Shown: positions 6,673 to 14,874 of the stretch, in pieces
How positions within the stretch are numbered: the stretch's first letter is position 1
How the letters are laid out: each line of letters opens with the position of its first letter
Position numbers and translations under genes: made by a program
Source of the DNA: Methylobacterium sp. Leaf118
GTDB taxonomy: Bacteria > Pseudomonadota > Alphaproteobacteria > Rhizobiales > Beijerinckiaceae
Assembly: GCF_920984675.1 (NCBI RefSeq)
Contig: NZ_CAKLBV010000047.1
Location: 1-37,644, forward strand
Length of the DNA: 37,644 bases
Reading direction: 5' to 3'
The notes under the pieces: model-generated
What the model was told of the DNA's origin: nothing
The model's database searches: none
What the model saw: only the letters and a program-made list of their open reading frames with translations

Positions 6673-7545
6673 ATGCCTGTTGAATCGCTTCTCCTCGTCG
6701 TCCTCGCCGCCTGTCTCCACGCGACCTGGAACCTGCTGGCGAAGCGGGCCGCCTCGGTCGGCCCCGTCTTCGTCGCGGCCTACAATGCCGTCGCCTGCCT
6801 CGTCTACGTGCCCTGGGTCGTCGTCCTGCTGCTGCAGGGCGCCGTCACGTGGAGCTGGGCGATCGCGGGGGCTCTCCTCCTCAGCGGCCTGATCCATCTC
6901 GCCTACAGCCTGTGCCTCCAGCAGGGCTACCGGCAGGCCGATCTCTCGGTCGTCTATCCCGTGGCACGGGGCACCGGCCCGATGCTGTCGACGCTCGGCG
7001 CCGTCCTCCTTCTCGGAGAGACCCCGACCGGCCCGGCCTTGGCCGGTCTGGGCCTCGTCGTGATCGGGATCGGCCTCATCGCGACGGATGGCGATCTCTC
7101 CCGCCTACGCCGGCCCGAGGGGCGGGCGGGCCTGCGCTGGGGCACGACGACCGGCGGCCTCATCGCCGCCTACACCGCCACCGACGCCTACACGGTCAAG
7201 GTGCTGGGCGTCGCCCCCGTCGTGCTCGACTGGTTCTCGAACCTGTTGCGCTTCCTGCTGCTGGCGCCCCTCGTGATCGCCGACCCGCGCCGCGCCCAGG
7301 CGGCGATGCGGGGGCGATGGCGCCTCGCCATCGGTGTCGGGGTGCTGTCGCCCCTCTCCTACATCCTCGTCCTGGCCGCCCTGGCCGAGGGCGCGCCGCT
7401 CGGCCTCGTCGCGCCGATGCGCGAGATGTCGATGATGGTCGGCGCCTTGATGGGCATGCTGATCCTGCGCGAGCCGGTCGGGCCGCGCCGGCTCGTTGGC
7501 TGCGCCGTGCTGATCGGCGGCGTGGTCCTGCTGTCGGGCGGGTGA
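6673..7545 (+). CDS. EamA/DMT-family transporter under ykkC riboswitch control
   Basis: A 290-residue inner-membrane protein with about ten hydrophobic helices in two EamA repeats. Repeat one starts at LLVVLAACLHATWNLLAKRA and ends with the GAVLLLGETPTGPALAGLGL motif; repeat two ends with GALMGMLILREPVGPRRLVG, the matching E-P motif. The ATG at 6673 has GGAGGG five bases upstream; a GTG 18 bases earlier would place the start inside the leader hairpin and is rejected. The leader contains a ykkC-type aptamer, so the likely role is export of guanidine or a related cation, by analogy with the four-helix SMR exporters under the same RNA. No EamA biochemistry is implied by sequence alone. Other DMT members export amino acids or nucleosides. 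Its 3' end converges on murI. Confidence 0.85.
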   Translation: MPVESLLLVVLAACLHATWNLLAKRAASVGPVFVAAYNAVACLVYVPWVVVLLLQGAVTWSWAIAGALLLSGLIHLAYSLCLQQGYRQADLSVVYPVARGTGPMLSTLGAVLLLGETPTGPALAGLGLVVIGIGLIATDGDLSRLRRPEGRAGLRWGTTTGGLIAAYTATDAYTVKVLGVAPVVLDWFSNLLRFLLLAPLVIADPRRAQAAMRGRWRLAIGVGVLSPLSYILVLAALAEGAPLGLVAPMREMSMMVGALMGMLILREPVGPRRLVGCAVLIGGVVLLSGG

Positions 7546-7557
7546 GGGGTCGGCGCG

Positions 7558-8430
7558 TCAGCTCAGCGCCAGCGGCATCGCCTCGACCCCGGTCTCGGCC
7601 AAGCCGCGTGATGAGAGCGAGCGCGCCAGGGCCGGGGTCAACCCGCTTCCGTCCGTGAACACCGCCAGCGCCTCGGGCGCGTCCGGATGCGCCGCCGGTT
7701 CGCCGAGCAGCTGCACCACCCGGCGGGCGATGGCCGGGGCCGGGTCGATCCAGGCGACCGGCCAGGGAGCGAGGCGCTCGAAGCGGGGCAGCAGCAGCGG
7801 GTAATGCGTGCAGGAGAGGCAGACCACATCCGTGCGCCGCCCGTCCGCCCGCTCGACGAAGCAGGGGGCGATCTCGGCGAGGAGATCGGCATCCGCCACC
7901 GGCGTGCCGGCCATCTCGGCCTCCGCGTAGCGGGCGAGATGCGTGGAGCCGACGAGGCTCACGTCGCAGGTGGCGGCGAAACTCGCCACGAGGTCCCGCG
8001 TATAGGCCCGGGCCACGGTGCCGGGTGTCGCGAGCAGGGCGATCACGCCCGAGCGGGTCATGGCCGCAGCCGGTTTGATCGGCGGCACGACGCCGACGAA
8101 GGGCGTGGCGAAGCGCTGGCGCAGGCTCGGCAGAACCACCGTCGAGGCGGTGTTGCAGGCGATCACCGCGAGGTCGGGCTGGTGCACGGCCAGCAGTCGG
8201 CCCATCACCGCGCTGACGCGCTCGACGAGCTGCGGTTCGGTCAGGCGTCCATAGGGAAAGGCCGCGTCGTCGGCGGCGTAGACGTAGGCGGCGTCCGGCC
8301 GGGCGCGGCGCACCTGCTCCAGCACCGTCAGGCCGCCGAGGCCCGAATCGAACACGAGAATGACCGGTCGCGGGCGCTGCACCGGCCTCGCCATCGGACG
8401 TGTCGCCCCTGCCATCAGATCGATCCGCAT
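7558..8430 (-). CDS. murI: Glutamate racemase
   Basis: Interconverts L- and D-glutamate in the cytoplasm, supplying D-glutamate for peptidoglycan. Family motifs are all present: VFDSGLGGLTVLEQVR near the N-terminus, VIACNTASTVVLP with the first catalytic cysteine, and VVCLSCTHYPLLLPRF with the second catalytic cysteine. The product is about 290 residues. The start is ambiguous: I give the ATG at 8430 (MRIDLMAGATRPMARPV), but in-frame ATGs at 8415 and 8391 and a GTG at 8472 are also possible, and none has a strong ribosome site. The conserved fold begins only at RPVILVFDSG, so the later starts are plausible. It converges on the EamA gene with a 12-bp gap and is divergent from egtB. Confidence 0.93.
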   Translation of the reverse strand: MRIDLMAGATRPMARPVQRPRPVILVFDSGLGGLTVLEQVRRARPDAAYVYAADDAAFPYGRLTEPQLVERVSAVMGRLLAVHQPDLAVIACNTASTVVLPSLRQRFATPFVGVVPPIKPAAAMTRSGVIALLATPGTVARAYTRDLVASFAATCDVSLVGSTHLARYAEAEMAGTPVADADLLAEIAPCFVERADGRRTDVVCLSCTHYPLLLPRFERLAPWPVAWIDPAPAIARRVVQLLGEPAAHPDAPEALAVFTDGSGLTPALARSLSSRGLAETGVEAMPLALS

Positions 8431-8633
8431 GACCGTCACCCGGGCCCGTTCGCGGCGAAGTGAAAGGCTCACTCAACGGGCAGGAGGGTTAAGGACACCT
8501 CACTGCGGCTGCAAAAAGGCCGCGCTTCGCCCGCTCCGGCGCGGGGTGCGACGAACGGGCCGCGGGTCCGGCGCGTTGCCGATGCACGAACGGTATCTAT
8601 TTTTGGCGCTCAGCGGGGAAAGAGATTCCAAGA

Positions 8634-9896
8634 ATGGCAGCGGGCGCAGCACTTCCTCACCAGGCCTCCCGCGGCGCGGCGTTCCCCCCGCCCCCGCTCG
8701 ACGCCCGTCCGGTCGATCGCGACGCCTGGATCGCCGCCTTCCGCACGGTCCGCGACGAGACCGAGCGCCGGGCCGCGCCGCTCTCGCCGGAGGACCAGCA
8801 GATCCAGTCGATGGAGGATGCGAGCCCGATCAAGTGGCACCGCGCCCACACGACGTGGTTCTTCGAGCAGTTCCTCCTGCAGGCGCATCTGCCGGGCTAC
8901 ACGATCTACGACGAGCGGCTGCACTACCTGTTCAATTCCTACTACGTGCAGGCCGGGCCGCGGCAGCCCCGCTTCATGCGCGGCCTCATCACCCGGCCGA
9001 CCGCCGCGGAAACCGATGCCTATCGCGCCCATGTCGACCGCGCCGTGACGGTGCTGCTGCGCGAGGCGTCCGACACGGCGCTCGACGCGGTGCTGCCGAT
9101 CCTGGAGATCGGGCTCTACCACGAGCAGCAGCATCAGGAATTGATGCACACTGACATCCTGCACGCCTTCGCGCAGAATCCCCTCGATCCGATCTACGAT
9201 CCCCATTGGGGGATGCCTACGCCGCAGGCAACGCCCGGCCGGTCTGCCTTTGAAAAGGGCATCACCGGGATCGGCCATGACGGCACCGGCTTCGCCTTCG
9301 ACAACGAGAGCCCACGCCACGACACCCTGATCCTCGGCGGATCGATCGATCGCGGCCTCGTCACCAACCGCGACTGGCTCGCCTTCATCGCGGACGGGGG
9401 CTACGTCCGGCCCGAGCTGTGGCTCAACGACGGCTGGCTCTGGGTTCAGCGTGAGGGCTGGGAGGCGCCGGGCTACTGGCGCCGCGAGGCCGACGGCTGG
9501 TCGATCATGACGCTGGCCGGGCGCCAAACCGTCGATCCGGCCGGCCCCGTCACCCATGTCAGCTATTTCGAGGCCGACGCCTATGCCCGCTGGGCCGGCC
9601 GCGACCTGCCCACGGAAGCCGAGTGGGAGGTCGCCGCCCGGGAGGGTCTGATCGAGGACGCGTTCGGCCTCGTCTGGCAATGGACCCGCAGCGCCTACGG
9701 CCCCTATCCGGGCTACCGGCCGCTGCCCGGGGCGCTCGGCGAGTACAACGGCAAGTTCATGTCGGGCCAGATGGTTCTGCGCGGCGCGTCGGTCGCCACC
9801 GCCGCGGGCCATGCCCGGATCGGCTACCGCAACTTCTTCTATCCGCACCAGCGCTGGCAGTTCACGGGCCTGAGGCTCGCGGACGCGACGGCCTGA
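8634..9896 (+). CDS. egtB: Ergothioneine biosynthesis sulfoxide synthase EgtB
   Basis: Non-heme iron enzyme that joins hercynine to a thiol donor (gamma-glutamylcysteine or cysteine) with oxygen. The 420-residue product has an N-terminal DinB-like domain with the iron-binding histidines in KWHRAHTTWFFE (H69, H72) and YHEQQHQELMHTDI (H163, H167), and a C-terminal formylglycine-generating-enzyme-like domain (VTHVSYFEADAYARWAGRDL, LPTEAEWEVAAREG, MVLRGASVATAAGHARIGYR, ending in the typical FTGLRLA). The ATG is preceded by an A/G-rich but weak ribosome site. egtD follows 50 bp downstream, forming the two-gene core of the pathway; egtA, egtC and the lyase egtE are not in the window. Ergothioneine is a redox-protective thiol known from Methylobacterium. 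Confidence 0.95.
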   Translation: MAAGAALPHQASRGAAFPPPPLDARPVDRDAWIAAFRTVRDETERRAAPLSPEDQQIQSMEDASPIKWHRAHTTWFFEQFLLQAHLPGYTIYDERLHYLFNSYYVQAGPRQPRFMRGLITRPTAAETDAYRAHVDRAVTVLLREASDTALDAVLPILEIGLYHEQQHQELMHTDILHAFAQNPLDPIYDPHWGMPTPQATPGRSAFEKGITGIGHDGTGFAFDNESPRHDTLILGGSIDRGLVTNRDWLAFIADGGYVRPELWLNDGWLWVQREGWEAPGYWRREADGWSIMTLAGRQTVDPAGPVTHVSYFEADAYARWAGRDLPTEAEWEVAAREGLIEDAFGLVWQWTRSAYGPYPGYRPLPGALGEYNGKFMSGQMVLRGASVATAAGHARIGYRNFFYPHQRWQFTGLRLADATA

Positions 9897-9946
9897 TCCC
9901 TCTCGATGCCGGCCGATCCTCTGCCGCGGTTCCGTAGGAGTTCCCC

Positions 9947-10924
9947 GTGACGCTCGATCCCCGCCTGGCGAAATCCAGCCCGGCCGTCGCGCTGGCCGAG
10001 GATGGCCTGTTCCTCGCCGATGTGTGGGACGGCCTCGCCGGCACGCCCAAAACCCTGCCGGCGAAGTATTTCTACGATTCGGCCGGCTCGGCGCTGTTCG
10101 AAGAGATCACCGTTCTACCAGAATATTACCCGACCCGGACGGAGCTCGGCATCCTCGACGACCGCGGCCCGGAGATCGCCGCTCTGCTGCCCGCGGGCGC
10201 CGCCCTCGTCGAGTTCGGCAGTGGCTCCACGGCCAAGCTGCGCCGCCTGCTGCGGCACCTGCCGGGCCTCTCGGCCTACGTGCCGGTGGACGTGTCGGAG
10301 GCCTTCCTGCATGCGCAGGCGGAGACCCTGCGGGCGGATTTCCCGGACCTGTCGGTCCAGCCGGTGGCCGCCGATTTCACGCGGTCCTTCGCCCTGCCGC
10401 CGAGCCTGTCGGAAGGCGCGCGCGCCGGCTTCTTCCCGGGCTCGACCATCGGCAATTTCGAGCCCGGGGAGGCCACCCGCCTCCTCGACGTGTTCGGCCG
10501 CATCCTGGGGGAGGGGGCGACCCTGATCATCGGCGTCGACCTCGTGAAAGATCGCGACGTGCTGGAAGCGGCCTACGACGACGCGGCCGGCGTCACGGCC
10601 GCGTTCAACCTGAACCTCCTGCACCGGATCAACCGCGATCTCGGCGGCGCGATCGACCCCGACAGCTTCGCCCACCGCGCCCTCTTCAACGCGGAGGCCT
10701 CGCGCATCGAGATGCACCTCGTCAGCCGCCAGGCCCAGACGATCCGCGTCGGCGGGCGTAGCTTCGCCTTCGCGGAGGGCGAGTCGATCCACACCGAGAA
10801 CAGCTACAAGTACACGCTCGAAGGGTTCCGGGCGCTCGCGGCCCGGGCCGGCTGGGCTCCGGTGACGGCCTGGACCGACCCGAACGGTCTGTTCTCGGTC
10901 CACGCCCTGCGCCGGGCGCGCTGA
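9947..10924 (+). CDS. egtD: L-histidine N-alpha-methyltransferase EgtD
   Basis: SAM-dependent enzyme that trimethylates histidine to hercynine, the first step of ergothioneine synthesis. The 325-residue product has the EgtD N-terminal segment (LPAKYFYDSAGSALFEEITV, then LPEYYPTRTE), the SAM-binding loop LVEFGSGSTAKLRRLL at about residues 88-101, YVPVDVSEAFL, and FFPGSTIGNFEPGEA. Histidine-pocket segments NLLHRINRDLGG and the C-terminal HTENSYKYTLEGF also match. The GTG start is supported by AGGAG seven to eight bases upstream. It is co-transcribed behind egtB and followed by a 16-bp-stem hairpin that probably ends the unit. Confidence 0.95.
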   Translation: MTLDPRLAKSSPAVALAEDGLFLADVWDGLAGTPKTLPAKYFYDSAGSALFEEITVLPEYYPTRTELGILDDRGPEIAALLPAGAALVEFGSGSTAKLRRLLRHLPGLSAYVPVDVSEAFLHAQAETLRADFPDLSVQPVAADFTRSFALPPSLSEGARAGFFPGSTIGNFEPGEATRLLDVFGRILGEGATLIIGVDLVKDRDVLEAAYDDAAGVTAAFNLNLLHRINRDLGGAIDPDSFAHRALFNAEASRIEMHLVSRQAQTIRVGGRSFAFAEGESIHTENSYKYTLEGFRALAARAGWAPVTAWTDPNGLFSVHALRRAR

Positions 10925-10926
10925 AC

Positions 10927-10969
10927 GCGTCTTCGTTGCGTCACGTCGGCGGCGACGCAACGAAGACGC
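10927..10969 (+). terminator. Long hairpin after egtD
   Basis: A perfect 16-bp stem (10927-10942 with 10954-10969) and an 11-nt loop begin three bases after the egtD stop. There is no U-tract, so it may work as a Rho-assisted terminator or an RNA-stability element. Confidence 0.6.
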
Positions 10970-11318
10970 CCGGACGACGGCATCGGCCGGACCGGCGGCA
11001 TCGCCGGGGCGGAACGCGAGGCCGTGTCCTGCACGGTGACCGGGCGACGTTGTCCCCGGTCGGCGCGGCCGGCGAGACCAGCCTGTTCCTGGCCGTGGAC
11101 CACGGACGGTTCACCCTGGGCGCCCGCTGACCATCCCCCGGCCGCACGGCAGCCTCAGCCCCGGGGCCGCGACGCAGACGTCTCGGACAGCCTGGGCAGG
11201 AAAACGATCCGTCATACCAAATCCGGTTAATCCCTTTGGGATGGCGGATTTGGGCTTTGCTCAAACGCCGCGCGGGCTTGCCTGATCCAGGCTCCGCTTT
11301 GATCAAGCGGAGCCCGGA
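10970..11318. other. Gene-poor interval between egtD and the DUF779 gene
   Basis: About 350 bp without a convincing gene. A plus-strand frame ending in a stop at 11128-11130 encodes GDRATLSPVGAAGETSLFLA and then a few more residues with gene-like codon use, but it has no good start and no family I recognise; it may be a decayed 3' end. From about 11210 the composition becomes less GC-rich and palindromic elements appear. Confidence 0.5.
11217..11253. repeat. Nested palindrome, possible REP-like element
   Basis: CCAAATCCG (11217-11225) pairs with CGGATTTGG (11245-11253), and inside it ATCCC (11230-11234) pairs with GGGAT (11238-11242) around TTT. The lower GC content differs from its surroundings. 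The two-tier palindrome in an intergenic space looks like a dispersed bacterial repeat; copy number cannot be judged here. Confidence 0.5.
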
Positions 11319-11321
11319 TCA
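11283..11321 (-). terminator. Hairpin overlapping the stop codon of the DUF779 gene
   Basis: TGATCC-a-GGCTCCGCTT (11283-11299) pairs with AAGCGGAGCC-c-GGATCA (11305-11321) with a single mismatch and a 5-nt loop. The last three bases are the complement of the DUF779 stop codon, so the hairpin forms at the very end of that transcript. No U-tract follows. Confidence 0.55.
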
Positions 11322-11759
11322 GAGGCGGCAGGCGCCGGCGAGCGCCGCGTTCTCGGCCTCGGTGAACAGCCGGGAGCGAACGTGGAACCGCTTCTCGCGC
11401 CCGTTCTCCAGGGAGAACATGCCGCCGCGGCCCGGGACCACGTCGAGGAGGATGTGGGTGTGCTTCCAGACCTCGAATTGCGAGCGCGAGATGAAGAAAT
11501 CCGCGCCGCCGACCTGGCCGAGATGCACGTCGCCGTCGCTCGTGATGAAGTCGCCGACGGGGTAGCACATCGGCGAGGAACCATCGCAGCAGCCGCCCGA
11601 CTGGTGGAACATCACCGGGCCGTACTCGGCGGTGAGTTCCGCGATCAGCTGCAGCGCCGCGGGCGTCGCCGTCACCCGCAACGGTGTGCCCGCATTGTCG
11701 GCCTGTTCGGCGGTGACGGGATCGATGGCCGGCGCCGCGCCGGGGGCCTGCTCGCTCAT
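11319..11759 (-). CDS. DUF779 domain protein
   Basis: A 146-residue cytoplasmic protein of the uncharacterised DUF779 family. The conserved core is present: an alpha-helical start (TPAALQLIAELTAEYGPVMF), the cysteine-rich block HQSGGCCDGSSPMCYP, then DVHLGQVGGADFFISRSQFE and WKHTHILLDVVPGRGGMFSL. The three cysteines suggest metal or redox chemistry, but no activity is established. DUF779 genes are often found beside aldehyde or alcohol dehydrogenases in other bacteria; here none is adjacent, and the neighbour is nasA, transcribed away across 244 bp. The residues before about position 25 are poorly conserved. An overlapping hairpin marks the 3' end. Confidence 0.88.
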   Translation of the reverse strand: MSEQAPGAAPAIDPVTAEQADNAGTPLRVTATPAALQLIAELTAEYGPVMFHQSGGCCDGSSPMCYPVGDFITSDGDVHLGQVGGADFFISRSQFEVWKHTHILLDVVPGRGGMFSLENGREKRFHVRSRLFTEAENAALAGACRL

Positions 11760-11949
11760 GGTGCGTCTCCCTGACGGTCTTTTGTCGCCCGGTTATCTGA
11801 GCCCGGGTCGGCGGATGTCCATGATCGAGGGCGTCCGCGCGGCGATCCTATCAGAGTCGTCGGTCGGCCCCTCTTCGACCTTTGTCCGGGCCCGTACGCC
11901 TCCCGTGATCGCACTGCGCCCCCCCGGGCGGACCACCGCGCCAGCGCCC

Positions 11950-11965
11950 CGGCCCGACTCTTGCT
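11950..11965 (+). promoter_or_regulatory. Candidate sigma-54 promoter of nasA
   Basis: cGGCCCG-actc-TTGCT matches the sigma-54 consensus TGGCACG-N4-TTGCW at most positions. The invariant GG (11951-11952) and GC (11963-11964) have the required 12-bp offset. A transcript would begin near 11976, leaving about 28 bases before the nasA ATG. Sigma-54 with NtrC commonly drives nitrate-assimilation genes, which supports the call. Confidence 0.6.
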
Positions 11966-12003
11966 CCCGCCCCGAAGCCAAAGAGATCCTCCCAGGATTC
12001 CTG

Positions 12004-14688
12004 ATGACCCTGCCTGCCACCGATCCGGCCACGCCCGTGGTGAAGACGACCTGCCCCTATTGCGGCGTCGGCTGCGGCGTGCTGGCCACGCCGGACGGGC
12101 AGGGCGGCGTCGCGATCGCGGGCGATCCCGACCATCCGGCCAATTTCGGCCGCCTCTGCTCCAAGGGCTCGGCGTTGGGCGAGACCGTCGACCTGCAGGA
12201 CCGGCTGCTGACGCCGAGCGTCGACGGGCAGGCGGTGACCTGGGAAGGCGCGCTGGGCACGGTGGCGGGCGGGCTGAGGCGGATCGCGGAGCGGCACGGC
12301 TCCGATGCGATCGCCTTCTATCTTTCGGGCCAGCTCCTCACGGAGGATTATTACGTCGCCAACAAGCTCGCCAAGGGCTTCCTCGGCACGCCCCATGTCG
12401 ACACCAACTCGCGGCTCTGCATGTCGTCGGCGGTCGCCGCCCATCGCCGGGCCTTCGGCTCCGACACGGTGCCGGGCTGCTACGAGGATCTCGATCAGGC
12501 CGACCTGATCGTGCTCGTCGGCTCCAACGCCGCGTGGTGCCACCCGATCCTGTTCCGCCGCATGATCGACGCGCGCAAGGCCCGCGGCACCCGCATCGTC
12601 ACGGTCGATCCCCGCCGCACCCAGACCGGCGAGGAGGCCGACCTGCATCTGGGGCTCCTGCCCGGGAGCGACACCGCCCTGTTCTCCGGGCTCCTCGTCC
12701 ACCTCGCGGATGCGGGACTGTGTGACGCCCGCTTCATCGCCGAGCACACCGCGGGTTTCGACGGCGCCCTCGAGCGCGCCCGCCAGATCGCCCCGACGGT
12801 CGCCGCCACCGCCCAGGCGACCGGCCTCGCGACGAGCGACGTGCAGGCCTTCTTCGACCTGTTCGCCAACACGCCACGCATCGTCACCGCCTTCAGCCAG
12901 GGCGCGAACCAGTCCGCCCAGGGCACCGACAAGGGCAACGCCCTCATCAACTGTCACCTCGCCACGGGGCGGATCGGACGGCCCGGCATGGGCCCGCTCT
13001 CGCTCACCGGCCAGCCCAACGCCATGGGCGGGCGCGAGGTCGGCGGGCTGGCCAACATGCTGGCGGCCCACATGCATTTCGCCCCCGAGGAGGTCGACCG
13101 GGTCCGTCGCTTCTGGCAGGCGCCCAACATCATCACCGGCGAGGGGATGAAGGCGGTCGCGCTGTTCGAGGCGATCGAGCGGGGCAAGATCAAGGCTTTG
13201 TGGGTGATGGGCACCAACCCGCTCGTCTCGATGCCGCGGGCCGACCGCATCCGCGAGGCGATCGCCGGGCTCGACCTCTACGTCGTCTCGGAAGCCATCG
13301 CGACGAGCGACAGCGCCCGCGCGAGCGGACGGAAGACCGTGCTGCTCCCGGCGCTCGCCTGGGGCGAGAAGGACGGCACCGTGACGAATTCCGAGCGGCG
13401 CATCTCGCGCCAGCGCGCTTTCCTGAAGGCGCCGGGCGCGGCGCGGGCCGATTGGGCGATCATGGCCGACGTGGCCCAGCGGCTCGGCCACGGCGAGGCC
13501 TTCGCCTACCGCTCGGCCGCCCAGATCTTCCGCGAGCACGCCGCGCTCTCGGCCTTCGAGAACGAGGGCAGCCGCGACTTCGACATCGGCGGCCTCGCCG
13601 ATCTCTCCGACCGCGCCTACGACGCCCATGCCCCGCTGCAATGGCCGCTGCCGAAGAAGGGCGCCGAGCCGACGGGCCGCGCCCGGCTCTTCGCCGATGG
13701 GCGCTTCTACACCTTCGACCGCCGCGCCCGCTTCGTCGCGGTGCAGCCGCCCGCCCTGGCGCAGCCGGTGACGCCGGAGTGCCCGCTCGTCCTCAACACC
13801 GGCCGGGTGCGCGACCACTGGCACACCATGACCCGCACCGGCAAAAGCCAGCGGCTCTCGGCCCACCGCGCCGTGCCCTTCGTCGAAGTGCATCCCGACG
13901 ATGCGGCCCGGTTCGGGCTCCGGGACGGGAACTTCGCGCGGGTGGCCACCGAGGCCGGCACGGCGGTGCTCGAAGTCATGGTGACGGACGGCGTTCGGGC
14001 GGGCACGATCTTCGCGCCGATGCACTGGAGCGCCATGACCGCCTCCGACGGGCGCGCCGCCGCGCTCGCCCGCGGCATCCCCGACCCAGTCTCCGGCCAG
14101 CCCGAGCTGAAGGCGACGCCCGCTTCCATCGAGGCGGTGACCTACCGCTCCCGCGGCTACCTGCTCACCCGCGCGCCGCTCGCCGCACCCGCCGGCTGGT
14201 GGTGGGCCCGGGCCACGGTCTCCGGCGGATCGGGCCTCCTTTTCGCGACCCAGGAAGGCTCGCGGGAGATGGCCCTCGCCATGCGCGGGCTCTTCCCCGG
14301 CCTGGAACTCGCCGAATACGTCGATCACGCCCGCGGGCTCTACCGCTGCGCCGTCTACACGGAGGGGCGGCTCGTCGCCGCGCTCGCAGTGGCGCCAGGC
14401 CACCGTCGGCCGGACTGGGCGCTCGCCAAGCAGGTCTTCGCCCAGGCCGATATCGACGCGCTGGACCGGCGCACCCTGCTCTCGGGCCGGGCGGCCACCG
14501 CCTCGGCGGGGCCGGTGATCTGCGCCTGCCACGGCGTCGGGCTCGACACCATCACGGCGGCCATCGCGGGCGGCGCCGGCTCGGTCGAGGCGGTGGGGGC
14601 GGCCTGCAAGGCGGGCACGAATTGCGGCTCGTGCATCCCCGAGATCCGCAAGCTCCTGCCCGAGGCGCTTGCGCGCGACGCCGCCTGA
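12004..14688 (+). CDS. nasA: Assimilatory nitrate reductase catalytic subunit
   Basis: Cytoplasmic molybdenum bis-MGD enzyme that reduces nitrate to nitrite for nitrogen assimilation. The product is 894 residues. The N-terminus binds a [4Fe-4S] cluster (CPYCGVGC at C17/C20/C24, then LCSKG at C52). Molybdopterin oxidoreductase segments follow (NSRLCMSSAVAAHRRAFGSD, LVGSNAAWCHPILFRRM, GRIGRPGMGPLSLTGQPNAM), then the molydopterin dinucleotide-binding domain (NTGRVRDHWHTMTRTGKSQR). The C-terminal BFD-like [2Fe-2S] domain is intact (ICACHGVG, then GTNCGSC), as in proteobacterial NasA with a built-in electron-entry domain. The ATG at 12004 was chosen because the upstream in-frame stretch lacks conservation and contains the promoter. 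No twin-arginine signal is present. cysG follows; nirB/nirD are not in the window. Confidence 0.95.
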   Translation: MTLPATDPATPVVKTTCPYCGVGCGVLATPDGQGGVAIAGDPDHPANFGRLCSKGSALGETVDLQDRLLTPSVDGQAVTWEGALGTVAGGLRRIAERHGSDAIAFYLSGQLLTEDYYVANKLAKGFLGTPHVDTNSRLCMSSAVAAHRRAFGSDTVPGCYEDLDQADLIVLVGSNAAWCHPILFRRMIDARKARGTRIVTVDPRRTQTGEEADLHLGLLPGSDTALFSGLLVHLADAGLCDARFIAEHTAGFDGALERARQIAPTVAATAQATGLATSDVQAFFDLFANTPRIVTAFSQGANQSAQGTDKGNALINCHLATGRIGRPGMGPLSLTGQPNAMGGREVGGLANMLAAHMHFAPEEVDRVRRFWQAPNIITGEGMKAVALFEAIERGKIKALWVMGTNPLVSMPRADRIREAIAGLDLYVVSEAIATSDSARASGRKTVLLPALAWGEKDGTVTNSERRISRQRAFLKAPGAARADWAIMADVAQRLGHGEAFAYRSAAQIFREHAALSAFENEGSRDFDIGGLADLSDRAYDAHAPLQWPLPKKGAEPTGRARLFADGRFYTFDRRARFVAVQPPALAQPVTPECPLVLNTGRVRDHWHTMTRTGKSQRLSAHRAVPFVEVHPDDAARFGLRDGNFARVATEAGTAVLEVMVTDGVRAGTIFAPMHWSAMTASDGRAAALARGIPDPVSGQPELKATPASIEAVTYRSRGYLLTRAPLAAPAGWWWARATVSGGSGLLFATQEGSREMALAMRGLFPGLELAEYVDHARGLYRCAVYTEGRLVAALAVAPGHRRPDWALAKQVFAQADIDALDRRTLLSGRAATASAGPVICACHGVGLDTITAAIAGGAGSVEAVGAACKAGTNCGSCIPEIRKLLPEALARDAA

Positions 14689-14788
14689 GCGCACTTTCGC
14701 CTGCCTTCTCTGCCTGATGCGGAGGAGGTGGAGGCAGGGGGTGCGGAAGGCACCGTCCCGCTTCATCCGGCGCCACCGACATCCGTGG

Positions 14789-14811
14789 CCCCTCCCCGCC
14801 CGGGGGAGGGG
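14789..14811. repeat. CCCCTCCCC/GGGGAGGGG hairpin in the nasA-cysG spacer
   Basis: A 9-bp perfect stem (14789-14797 with 14803-14811) around GCCCG. Similar C-rich/G-rich hairpins recur at 30598-30621 and 34988-35012, suggesting a dispersed palindromic element or a local terminator type. Confidence 0.55.
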
Positions 14812-14874
14812 GGAGCCTCGGCCGTGATCGGGACCGGCGATCCGGCATCGAGAGAAATGCACGCGTCGTCCGCC

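Noticed and set aside
10936..11130. Possible small gene after egtD
   Set aside because: The frame runs through the egtD hairpin, has no plausible start or ribosome site, and matches no family I recognise; recorded only as a possible remnant.
11760..12003. ANTAR-type antitermination leader before nasA
   Set aside because: I could not find the paired hexaloop hairpins that such leaders need; a sigma-54 promoter close to the ATG explains the region better.
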